DNA of 64,000 bases from Cephalopachus bancanus (lineage: Eukaryota; Chordata; Mammalia; Primates; Tarsiidae): the NCBI GenBank assembly GCA_027257055.1, contig JAPVLO010000570.1, positions 1,254,001 to 1,318,000 of the forward strand, read 5' to 3'. Position numbers and translations under genes: made by a program. This document shows, piece after piece, positions 36,600 to 49,119 of this stretch. The notes below the pieces were generated by a model. It had not been told where the DNA came from. It did not search any database and was given only the letters and a program-made list of their open reading frames with translations. Position 1 is the stretch's first letter, and each line of letters begins with the position of its first letter.

Positions 36600-37666
36600 T
36601 GCCAGAGTTCCGCTCCAGCTGGGTTCAGGGTTTCCCGAAAGATGAACGGCATCAGCATTGAAGGAAACACTCGGACAACTGACTCTGGCATTAGCAGGAC
36701 AGATACTGTTTATTGACAGTTAACAGTGAGCTTATATACCCTTTTACAAGGAAGTAATTTTACAAAAAATTCTTAGAACTAAACACAATCAGTAACTAAG
36801 CCAAAAAACAGAGCAAATAGTTCATGCATGATGTTCTCCAAAAGACCATTTCTATGCGTATTTTTCTACATATCAATGCCTTCTTGAAAGCTCACTGTCT
36901 CATGATCACTAAAACAGGCAGTTCTCCTTTATTATTTAAAGCACTAATTCTAACTGTAATCCCTTTAAGTTTAAAAGAACACACCTACTGCCTAAATCTA
37001 CTCCATAGTGATTACAAAGTTTCAAAAAGTCATCAAGTACTAAACTGCTATAATAATCCAATCTTGTATTTTTAATCCTATATGTGCTTAATCCAAATAG
37101 CAGGAAGTAACATAACATTAAAAATGGCATTCAGATGTACATGAAATTTCACATTTAAATCTCAAATAAGCATAATTAGTGCATTGGCATTCTCCTCACA
37201 AATGATAATAATCACCAATCAGAAGGAACAAAATCTACCAAGCGATTATCTACCCACACATGATAATTAAAGTATTCATCTATAGTTCCCTGGCAAGGCC
37301 AATGAATCCTCTTATGTGCATTAAAGTGAGCACCTCCTGATCTACAGTAACTTTCCCAACAACAATACTTAATTATGTGATTATGTGGTCGAATACTAAG
37401 AGGTCAGGGACATGGAAACTTAGGGGGAACTCATATAAAGTGAAGGTAATTTGCTCACAAATTCCCCTTTGTTTCTGTGCATGGACGAGGAATGACGTGA
37501 GTGAGATTTTGTTTTCCATCTTCAGACTGTACAGAATTTTCTGACTGCATCAACAACAAAAATAGAAGAAGCAAGGGTTTCAGCTGCCCAGGTTTGCTTT
37601 GCAACCCGTGGTCTTCAGCCCCCTGGACTTTGTCAGCAGGCAGGCCTCCATGGCTGGCTCCCAACC
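36600..37666 (-). mobile_element. Solo LTR B, class II ERV, minus strand
   Basis: On the minus strand it begins (G)GTTGGGAGCCAGCCATGG, with the first base of the terminal TG changed, and ends with TCTGGCA. Perfect 6-bp TSD TAAAAC at 36594-36599 and 37667-37672. The 5' 150 bases resemble LTR C ('aattctgtacagtc'). Short open frames at 37455-37689 lie within it and are not genes. Confidence 0.9.
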
Positions 37667-37672
37667 TAAAAC

Positions 37673-38370
37673 AATTCAAAATTTTATGAGATTAACAAAT
37701 TCCAAACAAATCAGAAAGGTAGAGATTATATATTACATATTATATGCACAGTATAACATGCAGTATATAAAGTAAGTCTGTTGAGTTATTTTTGCCTTTG
37801 AGTGTTTCCATGCTAGTATCTCTGTAATCTTCCATTCCTGAGGCTACTCATTATTATGCAGTATATGCTGCATCTAATGGAAGGTAGTAAGGAGGCCGTA
37901 AAACTCTTTTTTACTCCACACAACCTTTTTACAATAATTTCCTTTTAAGTGTAAAATATGCCATTACTTTTATTTTTCAGAGACTCCATTCCCTTAAACT
38001 TTTTTCTCCTTATCTTAAAATAACTTTGTCTTTTCTTCTAAAACATATTTTTTTGGTAATTTCTTCATTTCCACATTTTTTTTTTTTGCTTTATGCATCC
38101 AATTTTTAGAATTAATTTTTCCCAAGCTTCAGAAATGCTAAGTAATCTGTTTTATGATTATTTTCATGATTTATTATGTCTCTGAGATTATTATTATATA
38201 CCTGAAATATTTTCACATTGAAATTTCACATTGTGACAGTGTGTTCAACAGATATTGGTAATGGCTATAAACTTCCACACATCCAGCATTGTACTATTTA
38301 GTGAACTTCCTCACTAGTAAACTGATTATTCAATCATGTTCACTCAAATCTCCATCAGTCAAGATGTACT
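37673..38370. other. Low-copy AT-rich DNA
   Basis: Nothing recognised. Confidence 0.5.
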
Positions 38371-38926
38371 TCCTTACCATAAGTTATGCATTGCTTAATG
38401 ATGAGTACACATTCTGAGAAATGTGTAGTAAGGCAGTTTTGTTGTGCAAACATAGAATGTACTGACAAACAGATAATATGGCCTACTGCACACCTAGGCT
38501 ATATGATATAGCATATTATTGCTCCAAAGCTACAAATCTGTACAGCATGCTATTGTACTGAATAACATAGGCAAGTGTGACACAATGGTATTTGTATATC
38601 TAAACACATCTAAACCTAGAAAAGTTATAGTAAAAATATGGTAAAAAAAAAAAAAAAGATTAAAATAGCACACCTGTGTAAAGTACTCACTGCAAGTGGA
38701 GTCTGCAGCTGTTAGGTAAATGTGAAGGCCTAACATATTACTGAACACTACTGTAGATTATATAAACATTTTACAATGGGCTACATCAAATTAACTAAAA
38801 AGGTTTTGTTTTTGATAATACATTATTCTTAGCTTACTGTAACATTTTTACTTTATAAACTTACTAATTTTTAAACTTTTTAGTCTTTTGTGATAACATT
38901 TAGCTTAAAACACAAATATAGTTATA
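38371..38926. repeat. Fossil DNA transposon, left part
   Basis: 'tgcattgcttaatgatgagt', 'gagaaatgtgtagtaaggca', 'cctactgcacacctaggcta' and 'ctacaaatctgtacagcatg' are a very common old mammalian repeat. Its other half continues at 47843, beyond the L1. The outer ends are imperfect inverted repeats, as in a cut-and-paste element; I am unsure of the family name. Confidence 0.6.
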
Positions 38927-39457
38927 CAAAAATATTTTCTTTTTATATTTTTTTATTTTAAAATTGTGGAGTACAGTTAAGGGTTAGGTATACAAATTTT
39001 CATTGTGCAGGTACGCTTATTGATGAGGTATACCCCCCTTCCCCAGACAGATATTGACTACCATTAATCCCACCTCCCTTCCCCTCCCTGCCCCCCATAG
39101 TTTCCCTCCACTATCAATCCTTTTCTTATAGTATTATGGTAGTTGTTCAAGGTCCACTTATGAGTGAGAACATGTGATACTCAGATCTTTGTGTGAGAGA
39201 TCACTCACTACTATAAACATTAATTCCATCCAGGCTGCTACCAAATTCATGATTTTGTTCTTTTTTATGGCTGCGTAATATTCCTTTGTGTATATGTGCC
39301 ATATTTTTTAATCCAATCCTCTTTTGATGGACAACACGGTTGGTTCCATGATCTTGCTGTTGTGAACAATGCTGCGATAAACATACATGTGCAGGTATCT
39401 TTTTTATGGAGTGACTTGAGTTCCTCAGAGTATATTCCCAGTAGGAGGATTGCAGGG

Positions 39458-41407
39458 TCATATGGGAGGTCGATTTTTAGAGCTTTTAGGAATCGCCACA
39501 CTGATTTCCACAGAGGCTGAACTAGTTTGCACTCCCACCAATGGTGTAGAAGTATTCCCTTTTTGCCACATCCTCTCCAGCATGTTATTTTTTGAGTTAT
39601 TGATGATAGTCATTCTGACTGGAGTTAGGAGGTATCTCAGTATAGTTTTAATTTGCATCTCTTTGATAACTAGTGAGGCTGAACATTTCATATATCTGTT
39701 GGCCGCCTGTATGTCCTCTTTTGAGAAGTTCCTGTTCATATCTTTTGCCCACTTTGTAATGGGGTTGTTTGTTTTTTTCTTTTCAGCATGCTTGAGTTCC
39801 TTGTAGATCCTTGATGTCAGGCCTTTGTCAGACATAGAGTTGGCAAATACTTTTTCCCAGTATGTGTGCTGCCTTCCTGCTCTCTTGATGGTTTTTTTGA
39901 CTTTGCAGAATTTTGTCTGTTTAATGAGGTCCCACTTGTCTATCTTATCCCTTGTGGCCTGTGCATTTTGAATTTTGCTCAGGAATTGGATGCCAGTTCC
40001 AACTTCCATAATGGTGTGTCCTGCATTTTCTAAAGTTCTTATGGTTTGAGGCTTTTCATTTAGAACTCTGATCCATTTAGAGTTAACTTTGGTGTATGGA
40101 GATCGATAGGGGTTCTGTTTGAATCTTCTGTATGTGGTCAACCAGTTTTCCCAGCACCATTTACTGAATAGGTTCTCCTCTCCCCAGGGTAGTTGGCGGA
40201 AGCTTTGTTGAAGATAAGTTTGTTGAGAAATTGAGGTTTTACTTCTGAAATCTCAATTCTCTTCCATTGGTCTATATACCTGTTCTTGTGCCAATACCAG
40301 GCTGTTTTGATTATTGCAGCTTTATAGTAAAGTTTAAAGTCTGGTAGTGTGATACGTCCTGCTTTTTTTTTTCCTGAGGATTGTTCAGGCTATTCTTGGG
40401 CGTTTGTATTTCCATATGAATTTCTGTATTGTTTCTTCTGGATGTGAGAAGAATGGTGCTGGTAATTTGATGAGTATTGTGTTAAGTCTATAGATTGCCT
40501 TAGGTAGGATGGACATCTTCACAATGTTGATTCTTCCAATCCATGAGCATGGGTTATTTTTCCACTTGTTTGTATCATCTTTGATTTCTTTGAGCAGTGT
40601 GTTGCAGTTTTCATTGTAAAGATCTTTCACATCTCTGGTTAGGAAAATACCAAGGTATTTCTTTTTTTTTTCTGGCTATTGTGAATTGGATTGTGCTTTT
40701 TATTTGGGTTTCTGTTTGTTTATTATTGGTATAAAGAAATGTGATTATCTTTTGCCCATTTATTTTATACCCTGAGAATTTGCTAAAGTCCTTTATCAGT
40801 GCAAGGTTTGTGGCAGATTCTCTTGGGGTTTCAAGGTATACAATCGTGTCATCTGTAAAGAGGGATAACTTAACTTTCTCTTTTCCTTTTTGGATATCTC
40901 TGATCACCTTCTCTTTTCTGATTGCTCTAGCCAGGACTTCCAATACTATATTGAACAGAAGGGATGAGAGTGGGCATCCTTGTCTTGTTCCAGTTTTCAG
41001 GCGAAATGGTTCCAATTTCTCTCTAAGAGTATGCTGGAGGTGGGTTTCCCGTAGATGGCTTTTAGTATTTTGAGGTATGTTCCATGTATGCCTAGGTGTT
41101 CAAGGGTTTTTATTAAGAAGGGGTGCTGGATTTTATCAAAAACTTTTTCTGCATCTAGTGATATAATCATGTGGTTTTTGTTTTGACATCTGTTCATGTA
41201 TTTAATTACATTTATGGTCTTAAGAATGTTGAACCAGCCTTGCATCCCAGGGATGAAGCCTACTTGGTCATGATGGATGATTTTTGAGATGTGTTCTTGA
41301 ATCCTGTTTGCTAGGATCTTGTTGAGAATTTTAGCATCTATGTTCATCAAATATATTGGCCTATAGTTCTCTTTCTTTGTTGGATCTTTGCCTGGCTTGG
41401 GTATCAA
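39458..41407 (-). pseudogene. L1 ORF2 reverse transcriptase and C-terminal pieces
   Basis: Three overlapping frames (41407-40997, 41015-40611, 40630-40385) and a 227-codon frame (40141-39458) together cover most of the ORF2 reverse transcriptase and C-terminal region. SLDAEKVFD and RQGCPLSSL are present, but the catalytic box reads FTDD in place of FADD. Frameshifts fall at about 41010 and 40620. Confidence 0.9.
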
Positions 41408-42170
41408 TGTAATGTTACCTTCATAAAATGATTTGGGGAGAGTTCCATCTTTCTCAATTGCCTGGAATACTTTCAGTAGTATTGATATCAGTTCGTCCTT
41501 ATATGTCTTGTAGAATTCTGCTGGAAAGCCATCTGGGGACCAGGGCTTTTATTTTGTAGACAGTTTTCTTATGAAAAAGTAAATTTCTTTGATTTTTATT
41601 GGTTTATTTAGGGTCTTGATTTCTTCTTGTTTCACCCTAGGTAGGCAGAATTATGTCAGAAATTCCTCCATTTCCTTAAGGTTTTCAAGTTTGTTTCCAT
41701 AAAAGTGTACATAGTAGTCTCTAATGATCTTTTGTATTTCTTCAGGGTCAGATGTGACTTTATCTCTTATGTTTCTGATTGTGTTTATTTGGACTTTTTC
41801 TCTCATTTTTTTAGTCAGTCTAGCTGGAGGATATAATCTTGTTTATCCTTTCAAAGAACCAGCTTTTTGTTTCATTGATTTTTTGTATTATCATTTTTTT
41901 CTTCTATGTCCCGGATTTGGGCTTTTATTTTGGTGATCTGGATTCTTCTCTGAAGATAGGGTTTTGATGGTCTTGCTTTTCCAACTTCCTTAGGTGACTT
42001 GTTAGGCTGTTAATTTGTGATCCTTCCATTTTCTTCATGTGCGTTTTTAGAGACATAAATTCCCTTCTTACTACAGCCTTCCTGGCATCACAGAGATTTT
42101 GGTAAGATATTTCTTCATTTCCATTTGTTTCCAGTGTTGGTAGCCAGTCTTGGAGGTCTACCTGATTGAC

Positions 42171-43463
42171 TTACGGTGCACCCTAAATTTAGATTCCCTC
42201 CTTGGAAAGAATATATGTATTCCTCCAAGGTGACTCTCCCTATTTCTAATACTAATGTATCCATAAGTGACTGGAGTTGTCATGACCCGACTACAAATCT
42301 CCGCCCTTATGTGGAACACAGTCCTAATTTCTTGTGGAAAAACTCCATACCTAAACCTATACCCATTACTAGATAGAACATTAATGGATGGGTCCCCCCA
42401 ATACTAATAATAAATGATGATAATAAATAATCCATACAACCTAATATTTAAAGAGTCTTAGCTACTACTAAACCCATAGTTTTACATTGTCCACAGCGAC
42501 AAACTATATATAAGAGCTTGTTTACAATCTCCTTATGCCTTTTTAATAACCACTGTTTATAAATCTTTAATAATTTCTTTTGATGGACAAAAATACCAAA
42601 TTTCTTGTAAAAACTACAAATTAACTAATTGTCTTACTTTCTCTAATTCATATAAAGGATTTATTATTCTCCGCCGACCTCCTTATTTGATGGTTCCTGT
42701 AAAACTTCCATCTCTTTGGTATGATGAATACAGTCTAAAAACATTATATGAGCTTAACTCACTGTTGTCATGACCAAAAATATTTATAGCAACTTCAATT
42801 TTAGGAATTACAGCTTTTATAGCCATTGCTACTTCAGTTTCAGTTTCAGCCATAACCTTAGCTAAAGAAGTACATACTGCTACATTTACAGATCAGTTAT
42901 CCAAAAATGTCTCATTAGCTTTAACAGCTCAAGAAATTATTGACCAAAAATTAGAAAGTAAAGTTAATGCATTAGAAAAAGCTATTTTGATTATAGGACA
43001 GGAACTTGTAGCCTTGAAAATTAAATTGGCTTTGAGATGTCATTCAGAGTTTAAATGGATTTTTGTCACACCTCTTCAAGTGAACAAGTCTATTCATACC
43101 TGGGATAGGATTAAAAATCATATCTCCAGAATTTGAAACCATTCCAACATAAGTTTGGATCTTTCCAAACTTCATCAAGAAATACAAGACATTAGCTCTG
43201 CTGAAAAACAATTTGAATTCGCCCAATTGACTCAGTCAATCTATAACAATTTTTCTTCATTTGTCAATCAAAAATCATTATTGTCTATATTAATCAATGT
43301 GGGAATTTGTGGAGGAATAATCTTGCTACTATTATGCTTACTTCCAGTACTCTTCAAATCATTGGAAAATAACATCTCTCGACTAAGCACGGAATTTCAC
43401 GGCTTCGTATTAAAAAACAAAAAAGGGGGATATGTTGGGAGCCAACCTTGGAGGTCCACCTGA
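42171..43463 (+). pseudogene. ERV env remnant, mostly transmembrane subunit
   Basis: The left 200 bases (frame at 42176-42376) look like a short piece of surface subunit. The transmembrane subunit reads in one frame from about 42774 to the end, with an N-terminal hydrophobic segment rich in I, A and S (fusion-peptide-like), a heptad region, a second helical region and a C-terminal anchor of about 20 hydrophobic residues (about 43290-43360), then a short tail with KNKKGG that runs 30 bases into the LTR. In-frame stops at 42771-42773 and 43134-43136 break it. The organisation and tail resemble MMTV- and HERV-K-type (betaretroviral) env. The right part remains open for 102 codons from 43155. Confidence 0.8.
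43411..43432 (+). promoter_or_regulatory. Polypurine tract of the ERV
   Basis: An A- and G-rich run ending GGGGGA just before the LTR TG, the usual primer for plus-strand DNA synthesis. It overlaps the end of env. Confidence 0.75.
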
Positions 43464-44623
43464 TTGACAGGGTCTGGGTGGGCCGAAGACCCCGGGCCGC
43501 AGGGTGAGCACCGGAAGCTGAGGCCCTTCTGTCCTTCACCTTTGCTGTTTGATACCGCCAAAGAATTCTGTGCAGTCGTGGAAGAAGAAAATGGCATGTT
43601 TATGTGAAGTACTCACAGCTAACCTGGAAACATCATGGTTTATTTTTCCATTTTTCCCACTATGCCACTTGGCCTTTTCTAACATATGCAAGGGTTAAAC
43701 TCTGAAGCACATCAAGAATGCTTTATTTCACTTGGTTATAAGTTACTAGACATTGCTTAAGTAATAAATGATATAAGTATATCCACTCCTTATTTTATTT
43801 AGGACTATGCAGTTTAGTGTTTAGACATAAGGATTTTTAGAAGTACAAGTTTATAATAGGTTCATTATGAATTCATTATAAGTTCTAACACTAATCTAGG
43901 AGTTATGTAGGTGACTTATAACACTGTTTTCACTGACTTCAGATAAAGATTAATGTTAAGGTTTTTACTTAATTCTATAGTTAAAACTATAAACTTAAAA
44001 CTCTAAGTTAACATTTATAGAGTAGGTTTTCACTGAACTCATAATATAATAATCAGACACTTTTTATGACAGATCAGCTAAAACAGAAAGTAACCTTGAG
44101 GGGCCTGGGAAACATTACTAAAAGTTTCTTTTGAGTTCTCTTTAGAAACAAGCACTGCAAGATAAAAGTAACGAGGACATCTGGACAAGGGAGGCGATCA
44201 CAGTACTCTGAAAAACACAAGAGCCTAAGATGAGAATATTCCTGACACATAAAGAAATATACACTTAAAGAAACTTTCTTGAAACATTTGTAATTTGGGA
44301 CATTGGACTGAGAGTGTCATTGGTGGCTTTATGAATAGGACTTGTCTAATGCCTATGAGATTCCTGGCTTATTTGCTACTAAAGCCACTGAGAATCTTGG
44401 TTTGTTTGCTACTAAGACCACTAGCTGGTAACTTTTAAAAGATATGTATATGAAAGAATTTTCTTTGTTTTGCCCCTTCACAAATGGTATAAAAGCTCTG
44501 TATTAACTAGCATTAAATTGTCATCTGTTCAAAAAACAGGTGTCCGTGTATATGAACTTCATCCGTCGCCTATCTGTCTCTCCTTGAACACTTCCCACGA
44601 CCCTCACGGGGCAGGCCTCCACA
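43433..44623 (+). repeat. 3' LTR C of the ERV, 1191 bp
   Basis: TGTTGGGAGCC...GGCCTCCACA. TATAAAAG at 44489-44496 and ATTAAA at 44512-44517 give a very short TATA-to-poly(A)-signal spacing. Its length and AT-rich U3 middle fit a long-U3 betaretroviral LTR. Confidence 0.88.
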
Positions 44624-44756
44624 TTCCAGATACCTTTTAATCTCTGTTTTGATTTCATCATTGACCCAGGAGTTGTTTACCATCATGTTGTTTAGTGTCC
44701 ATGTTTTTGTGTGTTTTGGGGGAGGCTTGTTGGTGTTGATGTTTATTTTTATCCCA

Positions 44757-45516
44757 CTATAAATGGTCTGAGAGGGTGCAAGGCAAAATTTCAATCTTTT
44801 GAAATTTGTTTATGCTTGATTTATGGCCAAGGATGTGGTCAATCTTAGAGTAGGTTCCATGCAGTGATGAGTAGAATGTATATTCTGTGGTCATTTGGTG
44901 GAGTGTTCTGTAAGTATCAATTAAGGCCATTTGGTCAAGAGTCACACTGAGGTTCTGGATCTCATTGCTGATTTTTGTCCTGATGATCTGTCTAGAGTTG
45001 TGAGTAGGGTATTAAAACTCCCAGCTATGATAGTGTTAGAGACAATATCTTTTTTGAGTTTACCTAGAAGCTGCTTTATGAAAGTTGGTGCTCCTATGTT
45101 GGGTGCATATATGTTTAGGATGAATATTTCCTGTTGATGGATTGAATCTTTTATCATTATGTAGTGGCCTTCTGTATCTCTTTTTTTTTTTCATTTTTGA
45201 TACCTTAAAGGGTATTTTGTCTGAGATTAAGATCTCCTTTCTTTTGAGCTCCATTCACCTGGAAATTTGTTTCACATCCTCTTGCTTTGAGTCTTTAAGT
45301 TTCCTTCCTAGTGAGATGAGTCTCTTGGAGGCAATATATTGTTACCTGGTGATATTTTATCCATTTCACCATTCTGTGTCTTTTCAGTGATGCATTTAGT
45401 CCATTTACATTCAGGCCACTTATTGAAATGTGAGAGTTGATCCCTATCATGAGGTTCTTATAGAGTTGTTGTTGTTCCTGTTTGTTTCCTTCCTTTTGGT
45501 TTTGGGGTTGGTTCAT
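44757..45516 (-). pseudogene. L1 ORF2 endonuclease pieces
   Basis: 45516-45295 carries LNVNGLNASLKRHRM and QETHL of the apurinic-type endonuclease; 45157-44942 carries NIYAPN and then GSFN where GDFN is expected, so a catalytic aspartate is replaced; 44945-44757 carries SKIDHILGH and SDH. Three reading frames are involved. The ERV at 42135-44623 interrupts ORF2 just after this. Confidence 0.88.
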
Positions 45517-46011
45517 GTGTGTTTTTAATCTGTTTCCTGTACTCTTGTGAAGAACGTTGTTATTCTTTTTTTCTTTTCTTCTGTCTTTAATACTTTCTTA
45601 AGTGTTTCTTGTAGAGGTGGTTTGGTGGCAGTGTAAGTTCTTAGGGATTGGATATCTGGGAAAGATTTTAATTCTCCCTCATTGATGAAGCTTAGCTTGG
45701 TTGGGTAGGTTATTCTTGGTTGAAATTGTTTATCTTTTAGAACTCTGAAGATAGGGCTCCAAGCTCTTCTAGCCTGAAGGGTTTCTGTAGATAAATCTGC
45801 TGCTATTCAAATTGGTCTTCCAAGGTAGGTAATCTGACCTTTTTCTCTTGCTGCCTTTAGGATTTTTTCTTTTATACCTACTTTGTTTAGGTGAATTATT
45901 ATGTGTCTGGAAGTTGGTCTTCTCATTTGTTGTCTTGCAGGAGTTCTCTGAATCTCTTGTGTTTAAATTTTCACATCACTGATGAGATGAGGGAAGTTTT
46001 CTTGAATAATT

Positions 46012-46296
46012 TCATGGAATGTTTGTTCCAGGGTGGTCTCTGTCTTTTTTTTCTGTCTCAGGACGTCCAATTACTCTTAGGTTTGGACTCCTGAAGTAAT
46101 CACTCATCTCTTGAAGGCTTTGTTCTGTCTTTTTAAGTTTTTTTTCTATGTTTTTGACAGTTTGGGTTAGTTCTATATTTTGGTCCTCAAGTTCTGAGAG
46201 TTTTTCTTCTGCTTGGCTAATTCTGATTTCCATGCTTATCAGTTTGTTACTTATTTCATTCACAGTATTCTTTACTACTGCTTTCTCAGTTGTCAA
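46012..46296 (-). pseudogene. L1 ORF1 coiled-coil fragment
   Basis: 94 codons with long heptad-like runs (ISQAEEKLSELEDQNIELTQ) followed by RSPNLRVIGRPE, the junction between the coiled coil and the RNA-recognition domain of ORF1p, which packages L1 RNA. The rest of ORF1 is in other frames. Confidence 0.85.
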
Positions 46297-46499
46297 CTAC
46301 TTCCTATTTTCCTCTTGCCTGTCCGCAATTCTTTTTTATCTCTCTATTAATTTCTTGATATCTGGGTCTGTAGTTTGAGACCAGTCATTCTGGGGACTCT
46401 TCATTGTTTGCATTCCGAAGTCTGTTTTTTCAGTTTCTGACCTCCCAGGGGTCTGTGAGAGACCCATATTCTTCTTTTGGTTTTTCTTCATTTGTGTAG

Positions 46500-47826
46500 A
46501 TTTTTTCTCCCCCCTTCCCTCCCCATCTTTAATTCTGCTTTTCAGGGAAGGTGGGGTTTCTTTTACTTCTTTTTGTTCAATCTCCTGTTCTTCCTTATGA
46601 GGTTCCTCCAGTTTTGTTCACTTTTGAGGCTGGAGTGTGGGTTTGGGACTGTACTTTTTGCTGTTTTGAGATTTAACTGAGGGGTAAGCTGTGATTCAGA
46701 ATCTCTCTACAGATCCCAATATCCCCCAACAGGTGTGTGGGCATGCTGGAACCCACTTCCCACTGTCTTACAATCTGCCCATGCAGTGGGTTTAGGTTTG
46801 GAGCCTGGAACAAAAGGAGGTAAGAAAAAAGGAAGAAGGGTGGGTCAAGAGGAAGTTGGAGAGAGAGAAGAGTAAGAGGGAAAACAGGCATACATACCAA
46901 CTAATGAATCAAAAGGGACACAAGACCAGAAAAGAGTAAAAAACAAACAAACAAAATTCCTTAAAGCATACCAGTAATCACACAAAGACACCCCAATAAA
47001 ATCATGCCTTTTGATGTATTCTTCCCCAACACAAACAGGTAGTGTAAATCAAAAAGCAAACAAAAGTGAACAAAATAAACAGTCAAAACAATAAAATAAA
47101 AAATCAAAGTAAGAAGCCAGACTAGCTCTGGAGTCTTTCCTGAGTGTCTAAATTCTCCTCAGCTCTGATCTCTAGCCCTTCCCCTTTGCTTTCATTGCAG
47201 GCAGATAGGGTTACTCATAGCTTGGGTCAGTTCCCTTGGCTTGCTGCCTGACAGTCCTACCACACAGAACTGAGTTGTCTGTGTCTGATTTAGCTTAGGT
47301 GCGGGGTACCTAAGGCAGGGTTACCTTAGAAAACAAGGTGGGGGCTGTGCAGAGAAGGGCAGAGCAATTCAAATCTCTACCTGGAAAATGGCTGCAGTGG
47401 ATGGCTCCTCTTTTGCAGATCCTCTCTCTCCACTCGTCCGTGGCCCGGTTGATCAGCCATGACAGGCAATGATGGTGTGTGTCTGACATCAGGCACCGGG
47501 AACCAGAGAAATAGCTAAGTGCTGCAGTTTGGTTTTCTGTGGGTGGCGTGGAGTGGAGGAGGGAGCCAGGAATTCTCTGGGTCCAGAGTCAAGAGCCGCA
47601 GCGTCAGCAGCTGTTCAGCACCTGATAGGAACCACAGCAGCCACAGCAGTAATCCATTACAGAGGCCGTAGTAAAATGGAGGCAGTTTCCTGCATGGGAC
47701 TGGCTATAGCAGTCACCTCCCCATGTAGGCAGCAGCTGCAGGGGCATGTGGAACTGCCTTCAGAAGCCACCTTTTGTGGAGATCTTCACAGTTCGACTCG
47801 TCCCTTCTCCATCTTGCCAAGCATCC
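46500..47826 (-). promoter_or_regulatory. L1 5' UTR
   Basis: GC-richer than the rest of the L1 and lying between ORF1 and the element's 5' end. In L1 this region holds the internal RNA polymerase II promoter and often an antisense promoter. It differs clearly from the human L1PA 5' UTR that I know. Confidence 0.7.
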
Positions 47827-47842
47827 CAAAAATATTTTCTTT

Positions 47843-48450
47843 ATGTCCACATTCTGTAAACTTTTGTTTCAATTTCTTTATTTTATATATTTTTTTCCAT
47901 CTTAAATGTTTTTTGTTAAAAACTGAGACACAAACATGCATATTAGCCTAAACCTCCAGAAGTTCAGGATCATCAATATCACTGTCTTCCACCTCCACTT
48001 CTTGTCCCACTAGAAGGTCTTCAGGGGTAATAATTTGCATGGAGTTGTCATTTCCTATGACAACAATGCCTTTTTCTGGGCTACTTCTTGAAATAACTGC
48101 TTAAGGTTGTTTTATAGGAAATTTATTTTTAAATAAGTACAAGAAATACACTCTAAGACTGATTTAAAAGTCTAGTAAATAATAAACCAGTAATATAGTT
48201 GTTTATTATAATTATTAGATATTATGTACAATTGTATGTGCTGTACTTTTATGCAACTGGCAGCGCAATAGGTTTGTTTACACAAGAATTTCATCAAACA
48301 CATGAGTCATGTGTTGCACTATGGCACTATGATGTCAATGATATCACTAGATAGTAGGAATTTTTCAGCTCCACTTTAATCTTATGGGACCACTGTTATA
48401 TATGCAGTTTGTCACTGACTGGAATATCCTAATGCAGTGCAAGACTATTT
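47843..48450. repeat. Fossil DNA transposon, right part
   Basis: Continues the repeat begun at 38371. 'ggatcatcaatatcactgtc' and 'tcccactagaaggtcttcag' read on the minus strand give an acidic DSDIDD peptide, as at the C terminus of a transposase. 'cagctccactttaatcttat' and 'gggaccactgttatatatgc' lead to the terminus. Confidence 0.6.
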
Positions 48451-49119
48451 AATATCCAGTTTTTATTTCCATAGTATGGGTAGCTCTTAAGTGGTTTGTA
48501 ATTCAGGCTGAATTTGGCAGATACTAGTTTAGAAGAGACTTGAAACAGAAAATAGAAATTAACATATTCTAGTTCTCAAATTTTACCAAATTCAAATATG
48601 GAAATAAGAATATAATTATCATAATTTTATCCAATGCAATTCAAATGCTATCAATTAATTATCATTTAATGAAGCATTATAATAGAAATTGTATTGCATG
48701 TTAATCTATATTTATGTCACTGCCTTCTCAAAGTAGTAGGGAACTCTGATCATTCCCAATGACAAACTTTAGATAAGTGACTACTACAGTGGTGAAACAT
48801 TGATTCTGTTCCAAAAAACTGCCTTCTTAATTCATAAGTGGATACACACACACAGACACACATTACACATTGGTGGTTAATTTTCCTGAAGATAGAATAT
48901 TCTAAATGGGTTTTATATAGGACTGTTTTTTTAAATGATTACAACTTCACTGGAATGACAGTAAAGTGTCAAAAGGCAACCTGCAATTTTTAAATCTAGA
49001 CGTCATCACATTACACGTCCTTAAGCATAATTCTGATCCTGAGAAAATGCTTAAGCATCATTTCATATGGCAGAGAGTTCTCTCTTTCCCTCATTAGTCT
49101 TCTTTTTTTATGTGGCTAT
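48451..49119. other. Low-copy AT-rich DNA
   Basis: Only a short CA run at 48845-48862; nothing else seen. Confidence 0.5.

Larger units (their letters stand above)
42135..44623 (+). mobile_element. Deleted class II ERV (LTR remnant, env end, 3' LTR)
   Basis: Flanked by a perfect 6-bp TSD TTCCAG (42129-42134, 44624-44629), as in betaretrovirus-like ERVs. It starts with only the first 36 bases of an LTR (42135-42170), which match the start of the 3' LTR at 43433 with about four changes, then jumps into env-like sequence, and ends with a polypurine tract and a complete LTR. Thus the rest of the 5' LTR, leader, gag, pro, pol and most of env are missing. It is inserted in ORF2 of the surrounding L1 and cannot replicate. 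Confidence 0.92.
38943..47826 (-). mobile_element. Full-length L1, minus strand, 16-bp TSD
   Basis: Runs from the 3' tail (38943) to the 5' end 'ggcaagatggagaaggga' read on the minus strand at about 47800-47826. Perfect TSD CAAAAATATTTTCTTT at 38927-38942 and 47827-47842. Without the ERV and its TSD it is about 6.4 kb, the length of a complete L1. Order on the minus strand: 5' UTR (about 47826-46500), ORF1 (about 46500-45550), ORF2 (about 45516-39200), 3' UTR. Frames are broken, so it is inactive, but it is young enough to keep a perfect TSD. Confidence 0.95.

Noticed and set aside
37455..37689. Overlapping frames of 62-74 codons
   Set aside because: They lie within solo LTR B and have no known ERV protein.
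39458..40141. 227-codon frame on the minus strand as a host gene
   Set aside because: It is the C-terminal part of L1 ORF2.
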